From: Streptomyces umbrinus
GTDB taxonomy: Bacteria > Actinomycetota > Actinomycetes > Streptomycetales > Streptomycetaceae
Assembly (NCBI RefSeq): GCF_030817415.1
Contig: NZ_JAUSZI010000002.1
Span: forward strand, 5,394,001-5,458,000
DNA: 64,000 bases
Direction of reading: 5' to 3'
Shown: positions 31,795 through 40,047 of the stretch, piece by piece
Position numbering within the stretch: position 1 is the stretch's first letter
Layout of the letters: the number at the start of each line of letters is the position of its first letter
Position numbers and translations under genes: made by a program
Notes under the pieces: model-generated
Told to the model about the DNA's origin: nothing
Database searches by the model: none
The model's input: only the letters and a program-made list of their open reading frames with translations

Positions 31795-32397
31795 TCATGA
31801 TCCGACCGTGAGCGCCGCGGGAGTGAGGACACGGTTCGGCAGGCGTGTCGGCACGGAGACCACCCGGCGCCGGGCAGCGGCGGCCCTGCGGACGAAGGCG
31901 CGGTCCCGGAACTGGTCCCGGTCCTGGACCTGCTTCCGGTCCTGGTCCCGGCCCCCGTCCCTGCCGCCCGCGAAGACGAACAGCCGCAGCACCAGGAAGC
32001 GGGCTGTCCCGGCGAGCCCGGAGGCGCTGAGGTAGACGACCTGCTCGGTGAGCATCCCGGGCGACGACTGCACGAAGTGCAGGATCAGCATCGCGAGCGA
32101 GGTCACCGCGTACGCCGCCGTGGCCGACCCGGCGGACTGCCAGTGCTGGCGCCAGCCGGCCCGCTTACCGGTCCCGAAGGTGAAGAGCGCGTGCAGCTCG
32201 GTGCAGAGGACGGTCGAGGCGACGGTGATGACCGCGTTCGCCACCGCCCAGGGCATCGCACCGGCCAGCAGCGCCACCGCACCACTGGAGAGGACCCCGA
32301 TCCCGCCACCGCACACCACGAACCGGACGAAGGAGGCGAACGGCCCGGGAGCGACCTCGCCCACCGTCACCGGCTGCTGCGCGAGCTGCGACTTCAT
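31795..32397 (-). CDS. GtrA-like membrane protein
   Basis: A 200-residue membrane protein of the GtrA family: four hydrophobic segments (FVRFVVCGGGIGVLSSGAVALLAG; AVANAVITVASTVLCTEL; ATAAYAVTSLAMLILHFV; LTEQVVYLSASGLAGTARFLVL), with FTFG/LFVF blocks at strand ends. GtrA proteins move polyprenyl-linked sugars or assist glycosyltransferases. The C-terminus is a highly charged tail rich in Asp, Arg and Gln (GGRDGGRDQDRKQVQDRDQFRDR), unusual for the family. The ATG follows GGAAGGAAAACCCC. Confidence 0.82.
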   Translation of the reverse strand: MKSQLAQQPVTVGEVAPGPFASFVRFVVCGGGIGVLSSGAVALLAGAMPWAVANAVITVASTVLCTELHALFTFGTGKRAGWRQHWQSAGSATAAYAVTSLAMLILHFVQSSPGMLTEQVVYLSASGLAGTARFLVLRLFVFAGGRDGGRDQDRKQVQDRDQFRDRAFVRRAAAARRRVVSVPTRLPNRVLTPAALTVGS

Positions 32398-32498
32398 GGG
32401 GTTTTCCTTCCGGGCGGCGGGGCCGTGAACCCCTGCGATCGACTGAGTTCAACAATGCCGTCGCCCGCCCGTCCCAACGAGACAGCCCACACCCGAAC

Positions 32499-32524
32499 CC
32501 ATGGTGGTGCTGGCTCCACCATGG
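32499..32524. promoter_or_regulatory. CCATGGTGG inverted repeat
   Basis: CCATGGTGG (32499-32507) and CCACCATGG (32516-32524) form a perfect 9-bp repeat with an 8-bp centre. It sits in the 271-bp gap between the leftward GtrA gene and the rightward PPOX gene; possible operator. Confidence 0.4.
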
Positions 32525-32668
32525 AAGGGGGGTACGCCCACCGAGCGGCCATGAACGCGTTCCGCGCGGCACCACGTATCCGGCCCGCGGAACTGGAATA
32601 CGTAACTGGACAGAACACGCTGAAGAACCAAAGGGAATCACCACCGCCCGCACTCCGGAGGACCCCGC

Positions 32669-33094
32669 ATGGCCCTGACCCGTGAAGAGCGAGAGACGTT
32701 CCTGAAAGAGCCGCACATCGCCGCGTTCGCGGTCGACGCCGGGGCGGGCCGCGCCCCGCTCACGGTGCCGATCTGGTACCAGTACGAGCCCGACGGCACC
32801 GTATGGATCCTGATCCAGGCGGACTCCCGCAAGAACCAACTGCTCAGCGCGGCGGGCCGGTTCACCCTCATGGTCGACCGGCTCGAACCCACCATCCGGT
32901 ACGTGTCCGTCGAGGGCCCGGTCCTCGACACGACCCCCGCCACCCGCGAGCAGCTCCACGAGATCTCGGCCCGCTACCTCCCGGCCGACAAGGTCGACGG
33001 GTACGTCGACTTCTCCTGGAAGGAACACGGCACCCAGGTGGTCGTCCGGATGCGCCCCGAACGCTGGCTGTCGTCGGACCTCGGCGCGGTCTGA
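32669..33094 (+). CDS. PPOX-class flavin/F420 oxidoreductase-type protein
   Basis: A 141-residue split-barrel protein. MALTREERETFLKEPHIAAFAVDAGAGRAPLTVPIWYQYEPDGTVWILIQADSRKNQLLSAAGRFTLMVDRLEP shows the N-terminal PNPOx/F420 pattern common to small actinobacterial oxidases or heme-binding homologues. The cofactor (FMN, F420 or none) cannot be told. It is followed after 27 bp by a PdxH-like gene and may share its transcript. Confidence 0.82.
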   Translation: MALTREERETFLKEPHIAAFAVDAGAGRAPLTVPIWYQYEPDGTVWILIQADSRKNQLLSAAGRFTLMVDRLEPTIRYVSVEGPVLDTTPATREQLHEISARYLPADKVDGYVDFSWKEHGTQVVVRMRPERWLSSDLGAV

Positions 33095-33121
33095 GCCGGA
33101 GGCAGGCGCGACAATCGCCCC

Positions 33122-33805
33122 ATGAGCACCGACCCTTCCTCGTCCCCGCCCCCCTCCGAGTTCGTACGGCTGCTGCGGGCCCAGCGGGTCTGGGACACCG
33201 AGCTGCCCCGCTTCACCCCGGACACCGCCCCGGCGGAACCGCTGCCGCTGTTCGAGCAGTGGTTCGCGGAGGCGGTGGGGGCAGGGCAGACCGAGCCGCA
33301 CACGATGTCCCTGGCCACGTCGGACGAGGAGGGCCGGCCCGACGTACGGATCGTGATGCTGCACGGCGCCGACGAGGAGGGCTGGCACTTCGCCTCGCAC
33401 GCGGGCAGCCGCAAGGGCCGGCAGTTGGCGGCCCGGCCGTACGCGGCTCTCTGCTTCTACTGGCCCGCGCAGGGTCGGCAGATCCGGGTGCGAGGCCGGG
33501 TCACCGTCGCCCCGCCCCAGGTCGCTCACGCCGACCTGCACGCCCGCTCGACCGGCGCCCTCGCCTCCGCGCTGGTGGGCCGCCAGAGCGAAGTCCTCGA
33601 CTCCTACGAGGAGTTGGAACGCGCCTCCGAGGCCGCCTGGCGGCGCGCCGAGCAGGAGCCGGACGCCCCCGCGGCCTCATGGACGGTGTACGTCCTTGCC
33701 CCCGACGAGGTCGAGTTCTTCCAGGGCGACCCCCACCGACGCCATGTACGCCTTGCGTACCACCGCACCGAGTCCACTTGGCGCCGCGAACTGCTGTGGC
33801 CGTAG
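33122..33805 (+). CDS. pyridoxamine 5'-phosphate oxidase family protein (PdxH-like)
   Basis: A 227-residue protein. The FMN region reads RPDVRIVMLHGADEEGWHFASHAGSRKGRQLAARPYAALCFYWPAQGRQIRVRGRV, close to the PdxH pattern RxVLLK...GFxFxTNxxSxKGxxL. The C-terminal part VEFFQGDPHRRHVRLAYHRTESTWRRELLWP corresponds to the PdxH end, but the substrate motif RLHDR is changed to RRHVR. It may thus be the vitamin B6 oxidase with altered binding or a paralogue on another substrate. Two facing repeats follow its stop. Confidence 0.72.
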   Translation: MSTDPSSSPPPSEFVRLLRAQRVWDTELPRFTPDTAPAEPLPLFEQWFAEAVGAGQTEPHTMSLATSDEEGRPDVRIVMLHGADEEGWHFASHAGSRKGRQLAARPYAALCFYWPAQGRQIRVRGRVTVAPPQVAHADLHARSTGALASALVGRQSEVLDSYEELERASEAAWRRAEQEPDAPAASWTVYVLAPDEVEFFQGDPHRRHVRLAYHRTESTWRRELLWP

Positions 33806-33852
33806 GCCCGATGGCGTGTGTTCTGCGGCTGCGCGCCCGGTGGGGGCTGGTC

Positions 33853-33928
33853 GCGCAGTTCCCCGCGCCCCTAAAAGCGGGGCTGCGCCCAAGGCTTTTG
33901 TCTTTTAAGGGGCGCGGGGAACTGCGCG
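33853..33928. repeat. facing pair of GCGCGGGGAACTGCGC repeats
   Basis: One copy in reverse (33853-33872) and one forward (33909-33928) around AAAAGCGGGGCTGCGCCC...CTTTT. They make a long hairpin between two converging genes. Confidence 0.85.
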
Positions 33929-33984
33929 CTCAACCCCCACCCACCCGCAGCCGCCCACACAACCGGAGCCCCCCGCCCGGGGCG

Positions 33985-34587
33985 TCACAAACCAACAACC
34001 TCCGCATCCGTGGCGAGCCGCGCATGCAGATGCACATCCCGAAACGCATCCTGCCGCCCCGCCTCGAACATCGCCCCCCGCAAGGTCCCCTCATACAGAA
34101 ACCCACACCGCTCAGCAACGCGACACGACGCATCGTGCCCAAGCGCGTGCCCCAGCTCCAGCCGATGCACCCCGAGCCCCTCGAACGCCCACCGCCCGGC
34201 CAGCGCCAGCGACCGCGTCGCGACCTGCCGCCCCCGCGCCTCCGGCAGCACCCAGTAGCCGACCCGGGCGACCCGTATGACGTGGTCGATGTCGTTGACC
34301 CCGATGTGCCCGAGCGTCACGCCACTCTCCGCGTCGGTGACGCAGTAGGAGGCCCCGACACCTTCCGCCGCCGCCTTGGCCCGCGCCCGCAGCGACTCCC
34401 GCGCGCCATCCATGTCCTCGATCGCCCTGAGCGGGGTGTTCCACCGCTTGAACTCGGGGTCGGAACACCCCCGCAGCCACGCCTCGACATCGGAGTCGGC
34501 CTCCGCGTCCCACGGCCGCAGCCGCAGACCGTGACCGTGGAGTTCGGGAAAGGGACGGGCGGCGTGGGACTCGTACAAGTCGGTCAT
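33985..34587 (-). CDS. GNAT-family N-acetyltransferase (RimJ/RimL type)
   Basis: A 200-residue acetyltransferase from ATG 34587 (MTDLYESHAARPFPELHGHGLRLRPWDAEADSD). The acetyl-CoA loop is GYWVLPEARGRQVATRSLALAGRWAFE, and the terminal motif is GVHRLELGHALGHDASCRVAERCGFLYEGTLRGAMFEAGRQDAF, as in RimJ/RimL ribosomal-protein or peptide acetyltransferases. The substrate is not evident. An upstream in-frame ATG at 34602 has no ribosome site. Confidence 0.87.
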   Translation of the reverse strand: MTDLYESHAARPFPELHGHGLRLRPWDAEADSDVEAWLRGCSDPEFKRWNTPLRAIEDMDGARESLRARAKAAAEGVGASYCVTDAESGVTLGHIGVNDIDHVIRVARVGYWVLPEARGRQVATRSLALAGRWAFEGLGVHRLELGHALGHDASCRVAERCGFLYEGTLRGAMFEAGRQDAFRDVHLHARLATDAEVVGL

Positions 34588-34614
34588 CGTTCCATTCAAC
34601 AACGGGCGCCCGCA

Positions 34615-35049
34615 CTAGGCAGAAGCGGGCCGGAACACAGGAACCGCGACCGCGACCGGCCCCTCCGCCTTCTCCGTCTCCTCGGTGCGGAAGGCCACCT
34701 CCAGCGCCATCCCCACCCGCAGCGACTCCTCCCCGCACTCCACCACCTCGGTCATCATCCGCGGCCCCTCCGCGAGATCGACGACGGCGGCGACGTACGG
34801 CGTGCGGGAACCGAAGGGCGGCAGGTCGTTGCGGTGGACGACGGACCAGGTGTAGAGCGTGGCGCGGCCGCTCGCCGGTTCCCAGGTGACGTCCTCGCTC
34901 CAGCAGCGCGGGCAGAACTCGCGGGGGTAGTGGTGGGCGCGCCCGCACGCCCCGCACCGGCGCAGCAGCAGCAGCCCCTCGGCGGCCGCGTCCCAGTACG
35001 GCCGCGTAAAGGCGTCGACCTCAGGCAGATCGAACCGCGTCCCGGTCAC
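34615..35049 (-). CDS. DUF35 Zn-ribbon/OB-fold protein, second copy
   Basis: A 144-residue protein. FTRPYWDAAAEGLLLLRRCGACGRAHHYPREFCPRCWSEDVTWEPASGRATLYTWSVVHR shows the full four-Cys ribbon (CxxC...CxxC) and the start of the OB-fold. It resembles the DUF35 at 21231-21674 but keeps the Cys spacing more strictly. These proteins bind acyl-CoA in thiolase, aldolase or dehydratase complexes. It lies 31 bp downstream of a DoxX-like gene and shares the promoter with a CTGACG palindrome at 35556-35570. No thiolase is adjacent; the free partner could be the one at 29646-30818. Confidence 0.86.
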   Translation of the reverse strand: MTGTRFDLPEVDAFTRPYWDAAAEGLLLLRRCGACGRAHHYPREFCPRCWSEDVTWEPASGRATLYTWSVVHRNDLPPFGSRTPYVAAVVDLAEGPRMMTEVVECGEESLRVGMALEVAFRTEETEKAEGPVAVAVPVFRPASA

Positions 35050-35080
35050 AACAGCACCCCCACCCGAAGTACCCCGGCCA

Positions 35081-35530
35081 TCAGAAGAAGCCCACCGCGC
35101 TGTCCAGCGACCACGTCTGCCAGGACATCGCGAAGAGTGCGACCAGGGAGATCAGCGCCATCATCGCGTTCTGCCCCTGCTCGGCCCAGTCGTGGATCAT
35201 CAGCACGAGGTAGAGGAGGTTGAGGAGCAGCCCGCCGACCAGGGCGATCGGGGTCAGGAAGCCGACGACCAGGCCGAGCCCGAGGGCGAGCTCCGCGTAC
35301 ACGACGACGTACGCCATCGTGCGCGGCCGCGGCGCGACCACCGTGTCGAAGCCGCTGCGCACCGCGTTCCACCGGTGCTTGGCCGCGACGTCCGACGCCC
35401 ACGCGATTCCGGTCCCGCGCTCGAACCAGCCCTTTTTGTCCTTGTGCCGCCAGCTCTCCAGCCACCACAGCCCGAGCCCGATACGGAGCACGGCGACCCA
35501 TTCCGCCCCGGTGAGCCAGATCGTGTCCAT
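35081..35530 (-). CDS. DoxX/TQO-like membrane protein
   Basis: A 149-residue membrane protein. TGAEWVAVLRIGLGLWWLESWRHKDKKGWFERGTGIAWA is followed by three further hydrophobic segments (AYVVVYAELALGLGLVVGFLTPIALVGGLLLNLLYLVLMIH and NAMMALISLVALFAMSW). DoxX-type proteins act at the quinone level or in thiol redox systems. Here a link to acyl-CoA dehydrogenation (electron transfer) is possible because it is first in an operon with DUF35 under a regulon operator. That role is an inference. Confidence 0.8.
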   Translation of the reverse strand: MDTIWLTGAEWVAVLRIGLGLWWLESWRHKDKKGWFERGTGIAWASDVAAKHRWNAVRSGFDTVVAPRPRTMAYVVVYAELALGLGLVVGFLTPIALVGGLLLNLLYLVLMIHDWAEQGQNAMMALISLVALFAMSWQTWSLDSAVGFF

Positions 35531-35555
35531 GAACTCCCCTGCCGCCGAACGGGAT

Positions 35556-35570
35556 CTGACGGTACGTCAG
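35556..35570. promoter_or_regulatory. CTGACG palindrome, regulon site 6
   Basis: CTGACGGTACGTCAG, a completely symmetric copy, 26 bp upstream of the DoxX-like ATG. Confidence 0.78.
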
Positions 35571-35721
35571 TTCAGCGTACGGACGGCGTACACGCAAGAG
35601 CCGCGTCTCACCAAGCCCCCACAACCAGACGCTCTACGCCACGAGCCCCACGCACTCCTCCTACAGTCGTGATCAATCCGCAACCAATTCCGGGCTTGAC
35701 CGAGACCCATCAAGTGACCAC

Positions 35722-36945
35722 ATGAATACGCTCTGGCACATGGCCGACTCCACAGCGCCCGCGGACTCCGCGGCACAGCCCCCCGCCGACCGCCCCGTGT
35801 ACGTCATCGGCGGCGGCCCGGGCGGTCTCGCGGCGGCGCACGCGCTGCGCGCGCAGGGCGTACGCGCCGTCGTGCTCGAAAAGTCCGAGCGCGTCGGGGC
35901 GTCCTGGCGACGGCACTACGACCGGCTCCATCTGCACACCACGCGGCGGCTGTCCGGGCTGCCCGGCCTGCCGATGCCGCGCTCGTTCGGGCGGTGGGTG
36001 TCGCGCGACAACGTGGTGCGGTACCTGGAGAAGTACGCCGAGTACCACGAGCTGGAGATCGTCACCGGTGTCGAGGTCTCCCGCGTGGAGCCCTCCGCCG
36101 ACGGCACCGGCTGGCTGCTGCACGCCACCGGCGGGCGCGAGCTGACCGGCAGCGCGGTCGTCGTCGCCACCGGCTACAACCACACACCGCACGTGCCGGA
36201 CTGGCCCGGCCGGGACGCCTTCAAGGGCGAACTCCTGCACGCGGGCGAGTACCGCAACCCCGGCCCCTACGCCGGACGTGACGTCCTCGTCGTCGGGGTC
36301 GGCAACACCGGTGCCGAGATCGCCGTCGACCTCGTCGAGGGCGGCGCCTCGCGCGTACGGCTCTCGGTGCGGACCGCGCCGCACATCGTGCGCCGGTCGA
36401 CGGCCGGCTGGGCGGCCCAGTTCACCGGCATCCTCTGCCGACGGCTGCCGGTCGGCCTCGTGGACCGGATGGCCGGGCCGCTGGCCAAGGTCAGCGTGCC
36501 CGACCTGTCGGCGCAGGGGCTGCCGCGACCCGACACCGGGCTGTACTCCCGCGTGAACGAGGGCGCCATCCCCGTGCAGGACGTCGGCCTGATCGACGCC
36601 GTCCGCAAGGGCCGCGTCGAGGTCGTGCCCGCGGTCGACGGCTTCGAGGACGGCAAGGTCGTCCTCGCGAACGGCGACCGCGTCGGCCCGGACGTCGTGA
36701 TCGCCGCGACCGGTTACGTCCGCGCCCTGGAGGCTCTCGTCGGCCACCTCGACGTGCTGGACGCGCGCGGCAAGCCGGTCGTGCACGGGGCCTACTGCCC
36801 TGACAATGCCCGCGGCCTCTTCTTCAGCGGCTACGTCAATCCCATCAGCGGCATGCTCCGCGAACTCGCCCTCGACGCCGAGAAGATCGCGAGAACGATC
36901 GCCCGAGACAGGGACCACAGACACCCGTCCCGCATCACAGGCTGA
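35722..36945 (+). CDS. flavin-containing monooxygenase-like protein
   Basis: A 407-residue oxidoreductase. VYVIGGGPGGLAAAHALRAQG is the FAD dinucleotide site, FKGELLHAGEY fits the FxGxxxHxxxY/W signature of class B monooxygenases, and VLVVGVGNTGAEIAVDLVEGG is the NADPH site. It hydroxylates or Baeyer-Villiger-oxidises small substrates; which one is unknown. The start could be ATG 35722 or ATG 35740 (MADSTAPADS); neither has a strong ribosome site. It is divergent from the DoxX operon with 190 bp between, but no CTGACG palindrome is placed on its side. Confidence 0.88.
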   Translation: MNTLWHMADSTAPADSAAQPPADRPVYVIGGGPGGLAAAHALRAQGVRAVVLEKSERVGASWRRHYDRLHLHTTRRLSGLPGLPMPRSFGRWVSRDNVVRYLEKYAEYHELEIVTGVEVSRVEPSADGTGWLLHATGGRELTGSAVVVATGYNHTPHVPDWPGRDAFKGELLHAGEYRNPGPYAGRDVLVVGVGNTGAEIAVDLVEGGASRVRLSVRTAPHIVRRSTAGWAAQFTGILCRRLPVGLVDRMAGPLAKVSVPDLSAQGLPRPDTGLYSRVNEGAIPVQDVGLIDAVRKGRVEVVPAVDGFEDGKVVLANGDRVGPDVVIAATGYVRALEALVGHLDVLDARGKPVVHGAYCPDNARGLFFSGYVNPISGMLRELALDAEKIARTIARDRDHRHPSRITG

Positions 36946-37000
36946 GCCCGCGCCCCAGAGGGGGCACAGTCTTGCGGAGGCACGGGGAGGCGCGATCCCT

Positions 37001-37070
37001 GGGCGCGCGGGGAACGGCGCAGCCTTCTGGGGGCGCGGGGAACTGCGCAATCCTTTAGGGGCGCGGGGCT
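37001..37070. repeat. degraded GCGCGGGGAACTGCGC repeats
   Basis: About three copies in tandem, from CTGGGCGCGCGGGGAACGGCGC to TTTAGGGGCGCGGGGCTGC; the last is cut short. The 374-bp gap 36946-37319 also carries two operators at its right end and no ORF. Confidence 0.75.
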
Positions 37071-37248
37071 GCATCGATTTGCGGCTCCGCCGCGATGCCC
37101 CCCGCTCGTGCGAAGCCGAGAGCGGGGGAGCGACCAGCCCCCACCGCCCCCGCAACCAAAGACCCGCCCTCCCAACAGAGTTCCCCCACACCCCCCACCG
37201 GGTACAAACCCTGTGCTCGCCACAACTTCTTTGCGTGCAGACCCGTTC

Positions 37249-37263
37249 CTGACGAGCCGTCAG
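37249..37263. promoter_or_regulatory. CTGACG palindrome, regulon site 7
   Basis: CTGACGAGCCGTCAG, 24 bp centre to centre from site 8; both lie upstream of the NDP-forming acyl-CoA synthetase. Confidence 0.75.
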
Positions 37264-37272
37264 TTAAGTAAT

Positions 37273-37287
37273 CTGACACTGCGTCAG
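37273..37287. promoter_or_regulatory. CTGACG palindrome, regulon site 8
   Basis: CTGACACTGCGTCAG, 32 bp upstream of the ATG at 37320. Flanks AAT and TTA match the longer AATCTGAC...GTCAGATT pattern. Confidence 0.75.
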
Positions 37288-37319
37288 TTATTGGCAGCCA
37301 CACAGGAGCGGGCGGACCG

Positions 37320-39545
37320 ATGCTTGGATCAACCCACGGCACCCTCACCACCGACTCCCGCCGGGCCCGAGTCATCGCCTGCGGCGAGCAACCGGCCCCT
37401 GCCGTGCACGGCAGGCCCGCCGCCACCGACGACCTCGACGTCAGCGGCCGGCCGCTGTACGCCGGCGTACCCGATCTGGACCGCTTCTTCCGCCCCGAAC
37501 GCGTGGCTGTCGTCGGCGCCTCGGACGCCGAGGGACGGCCGAACACCGGCATCACCAAGCAACTGCTCGCCTGGTCCGAGCGGGTCGGCGCGCGGCTGTA
37601 CCCGGTGCATCCGACGCGTGAGTCGGTCTTCGGCATTCCGTGCGTCGCCGCTGTCGGGGATCTGCCCGAAGAGGTCGACCTGGCCGTGCTGCTGGTCTCC
37701 GATCCGCTGCCCGTGATCGAGGAACTCGCCGAGACCAAGGTGAAGTTCGCGGTCGCGTTCGCCTCCGGGTTCGCCGAGACGGGCGCGGAGGGCGCTGCTG
37801 CGCAGGCCCGGCTGGCCGCCGCTGTGGAGCGCTCCGGGCTGCGGCTGCTCGGGCCGAACACCAACCTGAACGCCTTCGAGAAGTTCCGCGACGACCTGGA
37901 CGGGCCTGCGATCGCGCTGATCACCCAGTCCGGACACCAGGGGCGGCCCGTCTTCACCATGCAGGAGCTCGGCGTACGGCTCTCGCACTGGGCGCCCACC
38001 GGCAACGAGGCCGACCTGGAGAGCGCCGACTTCATCTCCTACTTCGCCGAGCAGCCGGAAGTCGGCGCCATCGCCTGCTACGTCGAGGGGCTGAAGGACG
38101 GGCGGTCCTTCCTGCTCGCCGCGGACCGGGCGGCGCGGCGCGGGGTGCCGGTGGTGGCGGTGAAGGTCGGCCGCACCGAGACCGGCGCCCGTACGGCCGC
38201 CTCGCACACCGGCAAACTGACCGGCGCCGACGCGGTGGTCGACGCGGCGATGCGGCAGTACGGCGTGATCCGCGTCGACGGCCTCGACGAACTCCAGGAC
38301 ACGGCCGCGTTGTTGGCGCGTGCCCGCCCCCCGTCCGCCGACGGTGTTGTCGTCTACTCGATCTCGGGCGGCACGGGTGCGCACTTCTCGGACCTCGCGA
38401 CGGAGGCGGGACTGTCGCTCCCCAGGTTGTCGCCCGGCAAGCAGGCCGAGTTGCACGAGTGGATCCCCGAGTACCTGGACGTGTCCAATCCCGTCGACAA
38501 CGGCGGGCATCCGGTGGGCGACTGGCGCGGTCGGAAGATCATCGACGCGATCCTGGCGGACCCGGCGGTGGGAGTGCTGATCTGTCCGATCACGGGCCCC
38601 TTCCCGCCGATGAGCGACAAGCTGGCGCGGGACCTGGTGGAGGCGGCGGAGGAAACGGACAAGCTGGTGTGTGTGGTGTGGGGTTCGCCGGTCGGCACGG
38701 AGGCCGCGTACCGGGAGACGCTGCTCGGATCGTCGCGGGTGGCCACCTTCCGTACGTTCTCGAACTGCATCACTGCGGTGCGGGCCCATCTTGAGCACGC
38801 GCGGTTCTCGTCGTTCTACCGCTCGCCGTTCGACGAGGCGCCGCGTACGTCGTCCCCCTCGTTCCGCAAGGCGCAGGCGTTGATGCGGCCGGGGCAGCAG
38901 TTGAGCGAGCACGCGGCGAAGCAGTTGTTGCGGGCGTACGGGATTCGCGTGCCGCGGGAGCAGTTGGTGACGAGTGCCGCGGCGTCCGTGCGGGCGGCCG
39001 GGCTCGTCGGCTATCCCGTGGTGATGAAGGCATCCGGTGCGCAGCTCGCGCACAAGACCGAACTCGGTCTGGTGAAGATCGGGTTGACCTCTGCGAGTCA
39101 GGTGCGCGACGCGTATCGCGACCTGACCGACATCGCGCGGTACGAGGATGTGCCGCTCGACGGGGTGCTGGTGTGCCAGATGGTCGAGCCCGGGGTCGAG
39201 ATGGTCGTGGGGGTCACGCAGGACGCGCTGTTCGGGCCGACGGTGACGGTGGGGCTGGGTGGGGTGCTCGTGGAGGTGCTGCGGGACACGGCGGTGGGGG
39301 TGCCGCCGTTCGGGGAGGATCAGGCTCGGTCGATGCTTTCTGAGCTCCGCGGGCGAGCGCTTCTGGACGGCGTGCGGGGGCGTCCTCCGGCGGACCTCGA
39401 CGCGCTCGTCGAGGTGGTCCTCCGTGTCCAGCGCATGGCCCTCGAACTGGACGGGGAGCTCTCCGAGCTGGACATCAATCCGCTGATGGTGCTGCCTCGG
39501 GGGCAGGGGGCGGTTGCGCTGGACGCGTTGGCTGTGTGCCGTTGA
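37320..39545 (+). CDS. acetate-CoA ligase (NDP-forming) family protein
   Basis: A 741-residue fused acyl-CoA synthetase. CoA-binding domain about 55-150 (RVAVVGASDAEGRPNTGITKQLLAW), succinyl-CoA-ligase-like domains about 155-480 (LLGPNTNLNAFEKFR; YSISGGTGAHFSDLATEAGL), and an ATP-grasp domain about 515-740 (LSEHAAKQLLRAYGIRVPREQLVT; YPVVMKASGAQLAHKTELGLVKIGL; ELDINPLMVLPRGQGAVALDALAVC). It makes acyl-CoA from acid with ATP or GTP, or the reverse. The start ATG follows GGAGCGGGCGG. Two palindromic operators precede it, so it belongs to the regulon. The substrate is probably a product of the same pathway. Confidence 0.9.
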   Translation: MLGSTHGTLTTDSRRARVIACGEQPAPAVHGRPAATDDLDVSGRPLYAGVPDLDRFFRPERVAVVGASDAEGRPNTGITKQLLAWSERVGARLYPVHPTRESVFGIPCVAAVGDLPEEVDLAVLLVSDPLPVIEELAETKVKFAVAFASGFAETGAEGAAAQARLAAAVERSGLRLLGPNTNLNAFEKFRDDLDGPAIALITQSGHQGRPVFTMQELGVRLSHWAPTGNEADLESADFISYFAEQPEVGAIACYVEGLKDGRSFLLAADRAARRGVPVVAVKVGRTETGARTAASHTGKLTGADAVVDAAMRQYGVIRVDGLDELQDTAALLARARPPSADGVVVYSISGGTGAHFSDLATEAGLSLPRLSPGKQAELHEWIPEYLDVSNPVDNGGHPVGDWRGRKIIDAILADPAVGVLICPITGPFPPMSDKLARDLVEAAEETDKLVCVVWGSPVGTEAAYRETLLGSSRVATFRTFSNCITAVRAHLEHARFSSFYRSPFDEAPRTSSPSFRKAQALMRPGQQLSEHAAKQLLRAYGIRVPREQLVTSAAASVRAAGLVGYPVVMKASGAQLAHKTELGLVKIGLTSASQVRDAYRDLTDIARYEDVPLDGVLVCQMVEPGVEMVVGVTQDALFGPTVTVGLGGVLVEVLRDTAVGVPPFGEDQARSMLSELRGRALLDGVRGRPPADLDALVEVVLRVQRMALELDGELSELDINPLMVLPRGQGAVALDALAVCR

Positions 39546-39575
39546 GTTCTGCCTGCGGGTTGTTTGTGGCTGATC

Positions 39576-39997
39576 GCGCAGTTCCCCGCGCCCCTAAAGA
39601 CGCGCCTGCCGTTTGTCGTCCGGTCGGGGCCGCGACGGGGCATCCGATCGCAGCTGTGTCATCCCGCACCGATCGGTTGCCCATCAGAGGTCGTGCTGCG
39701 ATCGGAAACCCCGACACGACCCCTTCGGCCGGAGGGCGACTGCCGGAGGGTGGGGGCGGGCCCCTTCAGGGGCGCGGGGAACTGCGCGACCAGCCACAAC
39801 GCACCCGCACGTACGCACCAACCTCAAGCACGCTCTCTTAAGGGGCGCGGGGAACGGCGCGATCTTGTGGCTTTCAGGGGCGCGAGGAACTGCGCGACCA
39901 GCCCCCACCGGGCCGGCAGCCAACAGACGGCCGCAAGCCCCACCCCCTAGGGGCGCGGGGAACTGCGCAGTCTTTTAGGGGCGCGGGGAACTGCGCG
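39576..39997. repeat. densest cluster of GCGCGGGGAACTGCGC repeats
   Basis: Six copies: one reverse (39576-39595) and five forward (39768-39787, 39841-39860, 39876-39895, 39949-39968, 39977-39996), enclosing copy 2 of the 142-bp element. The whole 502-bp gap 39546-40047 is made of repeats, with no ORF. Confidence 0.85.
39602..39744. repeat. 142-bp intergenic repeat element, copy 2
   Basis: Reverse complement of 23181-23322 with only a few base changes. The arms TCCGATCGCAGC (39643-39654) and GCTGCGATCGGA (39695-39706) are kept exactly, with the least conserved part between them, as expected for a stem with a free loop. Confidence 0.85.
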
Positions 39998-40047
39998 ATC
40001 AGCCACACGCGACCCGCACTCACCCACAACCGGATCGGACCACCCCC

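Noticed and set aside
33830..35223. Long plus-strand frame continuing from 32803
   Set aside because: It crosses two genes and a repeat pair, with Pro/Arg-rich shadow translation and no domain.
39576..39997. Repeat cluster as CRISPR or integron attC array
   Set aside because: Copies occur in both orientations with irregular spacing and the same unit is scattered over the whole window.
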